Shown here: positions 22,304-23,995 of the stretch, piece after piece
How the letters are laid out: each line of letters begins with the position of its first letter
Position numbering within the stretch: the first letter of the stretch is position 1
Assembly (NCBI GenBank): GCA_937925755.1
Contig: CALAMX010000062.1
Span: 1-23,995 of the forward strand
DNA length: 23,995 nt
DNA from: an uncultured Burkholderiales bacterium
GTDB taxonomy: Bacteria; Pseudomonadota; Gammaproteobacteria; Burkholderiales; Thiobacillaceae
Direction: 5' to 3'
Made by a program: the position numbers and the translations under genes
Notes under the pieces: model-generated
What the model was told of the DNA's origin: nothing
The model's database searches: none
The model's input: only the letters and a program-made list of their open reading frames with translations

Positions 22304-22657
22304 ATGTCCTTTAACTCCCTGTCCGAACTAGCCGACGCCGTCCGCGAGTTCGGTCGCGAGCGGGATTGGCACCTCTACCACACGCCTAAGAACCTCGCCG
22401 CCGCGCTGGTGGTCGAAGCGGCCGAGCTGTTGGAGCCCTTCCAGTGGCTTACCCCGGAAGAGAGTATGAACCTGCCCGAGCACAAACGTGCGGCGGTAAA
22501 GCAGGAGATGGCCGATGTGCTGATCTACCTCGTCAGCCTGGCCAATGTGCTCGAAGTGGATCTCCTGCAGGCGGCGGCGGAAAAACTGGACATCAACGCA
22601 CGTAAGTACCCGGTGCACAAGGCCAAGGGCTCGTGCGCCAAATATGACGAACTATGA
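22304..22657 (+). CDS. MazG-like nucleotide pyrophosphohydrolase
   Basis: This 117-residue all-alpha NTP pyrophosphatase of the MazG-like/RS21-C6 (dCTPase) group hydrolyses (d)NTPs to monophosphates, probably removing abnormal nucleotides. The magnesium-binding motif is present: Glu38-x2-Glu41 in VVEAAELLE and, after the second helix, Glu68-x2-Asp71 in EMADVLIYL. Conserved NLAAALVVEAAELLEPFQWL and the C-terminal KLDINARKYPVHKAKG also fit the family. It acts in the cytoplasm as a dimer or tetramer. The gene opens the plus-strand operon divergent from the EPS locus, and its stop overlaps the next start by 4 bp (ATGA). Substrate preference cannot be read from sequence. Confidence 0.92.
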   Translation: MSFNSLSELADAVREFGRERDWHLYHTPKNLAAALVVEAAELLEPFQWLTPEESMNLPEHKRAAVKQEMADVLIYLVSLANVLEVDLLQAAAEKLDINARKYPVHKAKGSCAKYDEL

Positions 22658-22968
22658 GCTACTACCGACATCACCTGTTTTTCTGCCTGAACGTGCGCGA
22701 GGACGGCGGCCCGTGCTGCACGCAACACAACGCCGAGGCCATGTTCGAGTATGCCAAGAAAAAGGCCAAACAGATGGGGCTGCACGGCAAGGGCGGCGAT
22801 TGCCGCATCAACCGCGCCGGCTGTTTCGACCGTTGCGCCGAAGGGCCGGTCTGCGTGGTCTATCCCGATGCGGTCTGGTACACCTATGTCGACGAAGCCG
22901 ACATCGACGAGATCTTGGAGTCGCACCTGCGCGACGGTCGCGTGGTCGAGCGTCTGAAACTCGACTGA
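22654..22968 (+). CDS. Thioredoxin-like [2Fe-2S] ferredoxin
   Basis: This 104-residue protein belongs to the (2Fe-2S) ferredoxin-domain family related to the NuoE C-terminus. Cysteines at 11, 21, 22, 50, 57, 61 and 67 are visible; Cys11, Cys21 or 22, Cys57 and Cys61 (the C-x3-C in GCFDRC) fit the cluster ligands. Landmarks are YRHHLFFCLNVRE at the start, INRAGCFDRCAEGPVCVVYPD and the VWYTYVDEADIDEIL C-terminus. It probably transfers electrons in the cytoplasm to an unknown partner. It overlaps the pyrophosphohydrolase gene by 4 bp and is followed one base later by the hydrolase start, so all three are translated together. Confidence 0.93.
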   Translation: MSYYRHHLFFCLNVREDGGPCCTQHNAEAMFEYAKKKAKQMGLHGKGGDCRINRAGCFDRCAEGPVCVVYPDAVWYTYVDEADIDEILESHLRDGRVVERLKLD

Positions 22969-22969
22969 A

Positions 22970-23632
22970 ATGACGACCGCTCCGCATGCCCCTGTCGGGC
23001 TGCGGCCGGCTGGTGGGGCGCGGCTGCTGCTCCCGAGTCACGACGGTGGTGTCGTCGAGACCGTGATCGAGACCCCGCCCGGGGCGGTGTGCGGTCTGGC
23101 GCTGATCGCCCACCCGCACCCCCTGCACGGCGGCAGCCTCGACAACAAAGTGACGACGATGCTCGCCCGCGCCGCCCTGGCCTGTGGGCTCATCGCCGTG
23201 CGGCCCAACTTCCGCGGGGTCGGAGCGAGCACAGGGGCGTTCGACCATGGCCTCGGCGAGACCGAGGACCTGCTTACCGTGGCCGGGGAGATCGAACGAC
23301 GCCATCCTAACCTTCCCTGGTCGCTCATGGGCTTCTCCTTCGGCGCGTATGTCCAGCACCGGCTCGCCGGCCGCCTTAAGGCCCAACGCCTCATCCTCGT
23401 CGCCCCTGCCGTGACACTCTATCCGTTCGGGCCGCCGCCCCTACCGACCACCATCATTCATGGCGAGGCAGACGAGTTGATACCGCTTACCCAGGTCGAG
23501 GCCTATGCCCGCCGGCACGCCATCCCGCTCATCGTCCTGCCAGCGGCGGACCATTTCTTCCACGGTAAGCTCATCGCCCTGCGCGAAACCGTCCGGAGCC
23601 TGTTGTGTCCCCCCTCATCCTCAGGGGTCTGA
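22970..23632 (+). CDS. Alpha/beta hydrolase
   Basis: This 220-residue alpha/beta hydrolase resembles the COG2945 group. The oxyanion and nucleophile region is visible: IAHPHPLHGGSLDNK (46-60), RPNFRGVGASTGAFDHG (78-94) and nucleophile elbow GFSFG with Ser123, then Asp168 in HGEADELIP and His195 in ADHFFHG, giving a complete Ser-Asp-His triad. There is no signal peptide, so it is cytosolic. Substrate unknown; proteins of this group are mostly uncharacterised esterases or peptidases. The start is one base after the ferredoxin stop and the 3' end overlaps the ABC ATPase gene by 28 bp. Confidence 0.9.
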   Translation: MTTAPHAPVGLRPAGGARLLLPSHDGGVVETVIETPPGAVCGLALIAHPHPLHGGSLDNKVTTMLARAALACGLIAVRPNFRGVGASTGAFDHGLGETEDLLTVAGEIERRHPNLPWSLMGFSFGAYVQHRLAGRLKAQRLILVAPAVTLYPFGPPPLPTTIIHGEADELIPLTQVEAYARRHAIPLIVLPAADHFFHGKLIALRETVRSLLCPPSSSGV

Positions 23633-23995
23633 CCAAGCGCTACGGGGCCACCGCCGTGGTCGACGATGTCTCCCTGGAGATCGTCCCCGGCCGCTGTCAC
23701 GGTCTGCTCGGACCCAATGGCGCCGGCAAGACCACGACGCTGCGCCTGGCGCTGGGCTTGATCGAGGCCGATGCCGGCGAGATTCACCTGCTGGGCCATC
23801 GTCTGCCCGGCGAGGCCGCCGCGGCCCGCCAGCGGGTGGGCGTGGTACCACAGGCCGATAGCCTGGACCCGGACTTCAGCGTGCGCGAGAACCTACTCGC
23901 CTATGGTCGCTACTTCGGCCTAAGCCGCCGGGTGATCGAGGCGCGCATCCCGCCCCTGCTCGACTTCGCTGGACTGAAGGGCAAGGCCGAAGCCA
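23605..23995 (+). CDS. NodI-type ABC transporter ATP-binding protein, N-terminal part (runs off the window)
   Basis: The first 130 codons of an ABC ATPase are present. Walker A GPNGAGKTT is at 36-44, and the Q-loop is RVGVVPQADSLDPDFSVRENLL with Gln83, followed by AYGRYFGLS. The wording around the Q-loop (PQ-D-LDPDFSVRENL) is that of NodI/DrrA-type exporters, usually paired with an ABC-2 permease. The Walker B and signature motifs lie beyond the window. The start is a GTG at 23605 (a TTG at 23602 is possible), inside the end of the hydrolase gene, which suggests translational coupling. It may export a lipid or polysaccharide-like substrate but the permease is not visible. Confidence 0.88.
   Translation, partial: MSPLILRGLTKRYGATAVVDDVSLEIVPGRCHGLLGPNGAGKTTTLRLALGLIEADAGEIHLLGHRLPGEAAAARQRVGVVPQADSLDPDFSVRENLLAYGRYFGLSRRVIEARIPPLLDFAGLKGKAEA

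Overview
The window comes from a GC-rich proteobacterial chromosome. The gene set (oligopeptidase A, YrdA-type carbonic anhydrase, a complete exosortase-A polysaccharide locus) fits a gamma- or betaproteobacterium, and a free-living, biofilm- or floc-forming member is my best inference; the species cannot be named from this sequence. About 95% of the window is coding, and I see no rRNA, tRNA, CRISPR array or transposase.

Left part (1-5695): the 5' end of serine hydroxymethyltransferase (glyA), a small DUF486 membrane protein and a gamma-carbonic anhydrase, all on the minus strand. Divergent from these is oligopeptidase A (prlC), followed by a periplasmic DUF4124/thioredoxin-fold protein and an asparagine-synthase-like protein that has lost the catalytic Cys2 of its glutaminase domain.

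Centre (5699-22126, minus strand): a 16.4 kb exosortase A (XrtA/EpsH)-associated exopolysaccharide locus. Read in transcription order from the right it encodes a polysaccharide export lipoprotein, a chain-length determinant, a tyrosine autokinase with a YG-repeat tail, an outer-membrane beta-barrel protein, a secretion ATPase, UDP-GlcNAc 2-epimerase, polysaccharide deacetylase, a FemAB-like protein, a first glycosyltransferase, the XrtA-EpsI fusion, a second glycosyltransferase, an amidotransferase and a third glycosyltransferase. The products should make a ManNAc-containing, modified polysaccharide, export it, and process PEP-CTERM proteins that associate with it. No PEP-CTERM substrate, Wzx/Wzy, initiating sugar-phosphate transferase or PrsK/PrsR regulator is encoded here.

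The two largest non-coding gaps at operon heads each carry a near-perfect sigma-54 (RpoN) promoter with exact GG-N10-GC spacing: one ahead of the export lipoprotein (22199-22214) and one ahead of the deacetylase (14872-14887). The locus therefore looks like two RpoN-driven transcription units. A third gap (about 18684-18894) holds a strong hairpin and repeat-like sequence that leaves the start of the beta-barrel gene unresolved.

Right part (22304-23995, plus strand): a MazG-like nucleotide pyrophosphohydrolase, a thioredoxin-like [2Fe-2S] ferredoxin, an alpha/beta hydrolase and the start of a NodI-type ABC transporter ATPase. They are packed as one operon divergent from the EPS locus.
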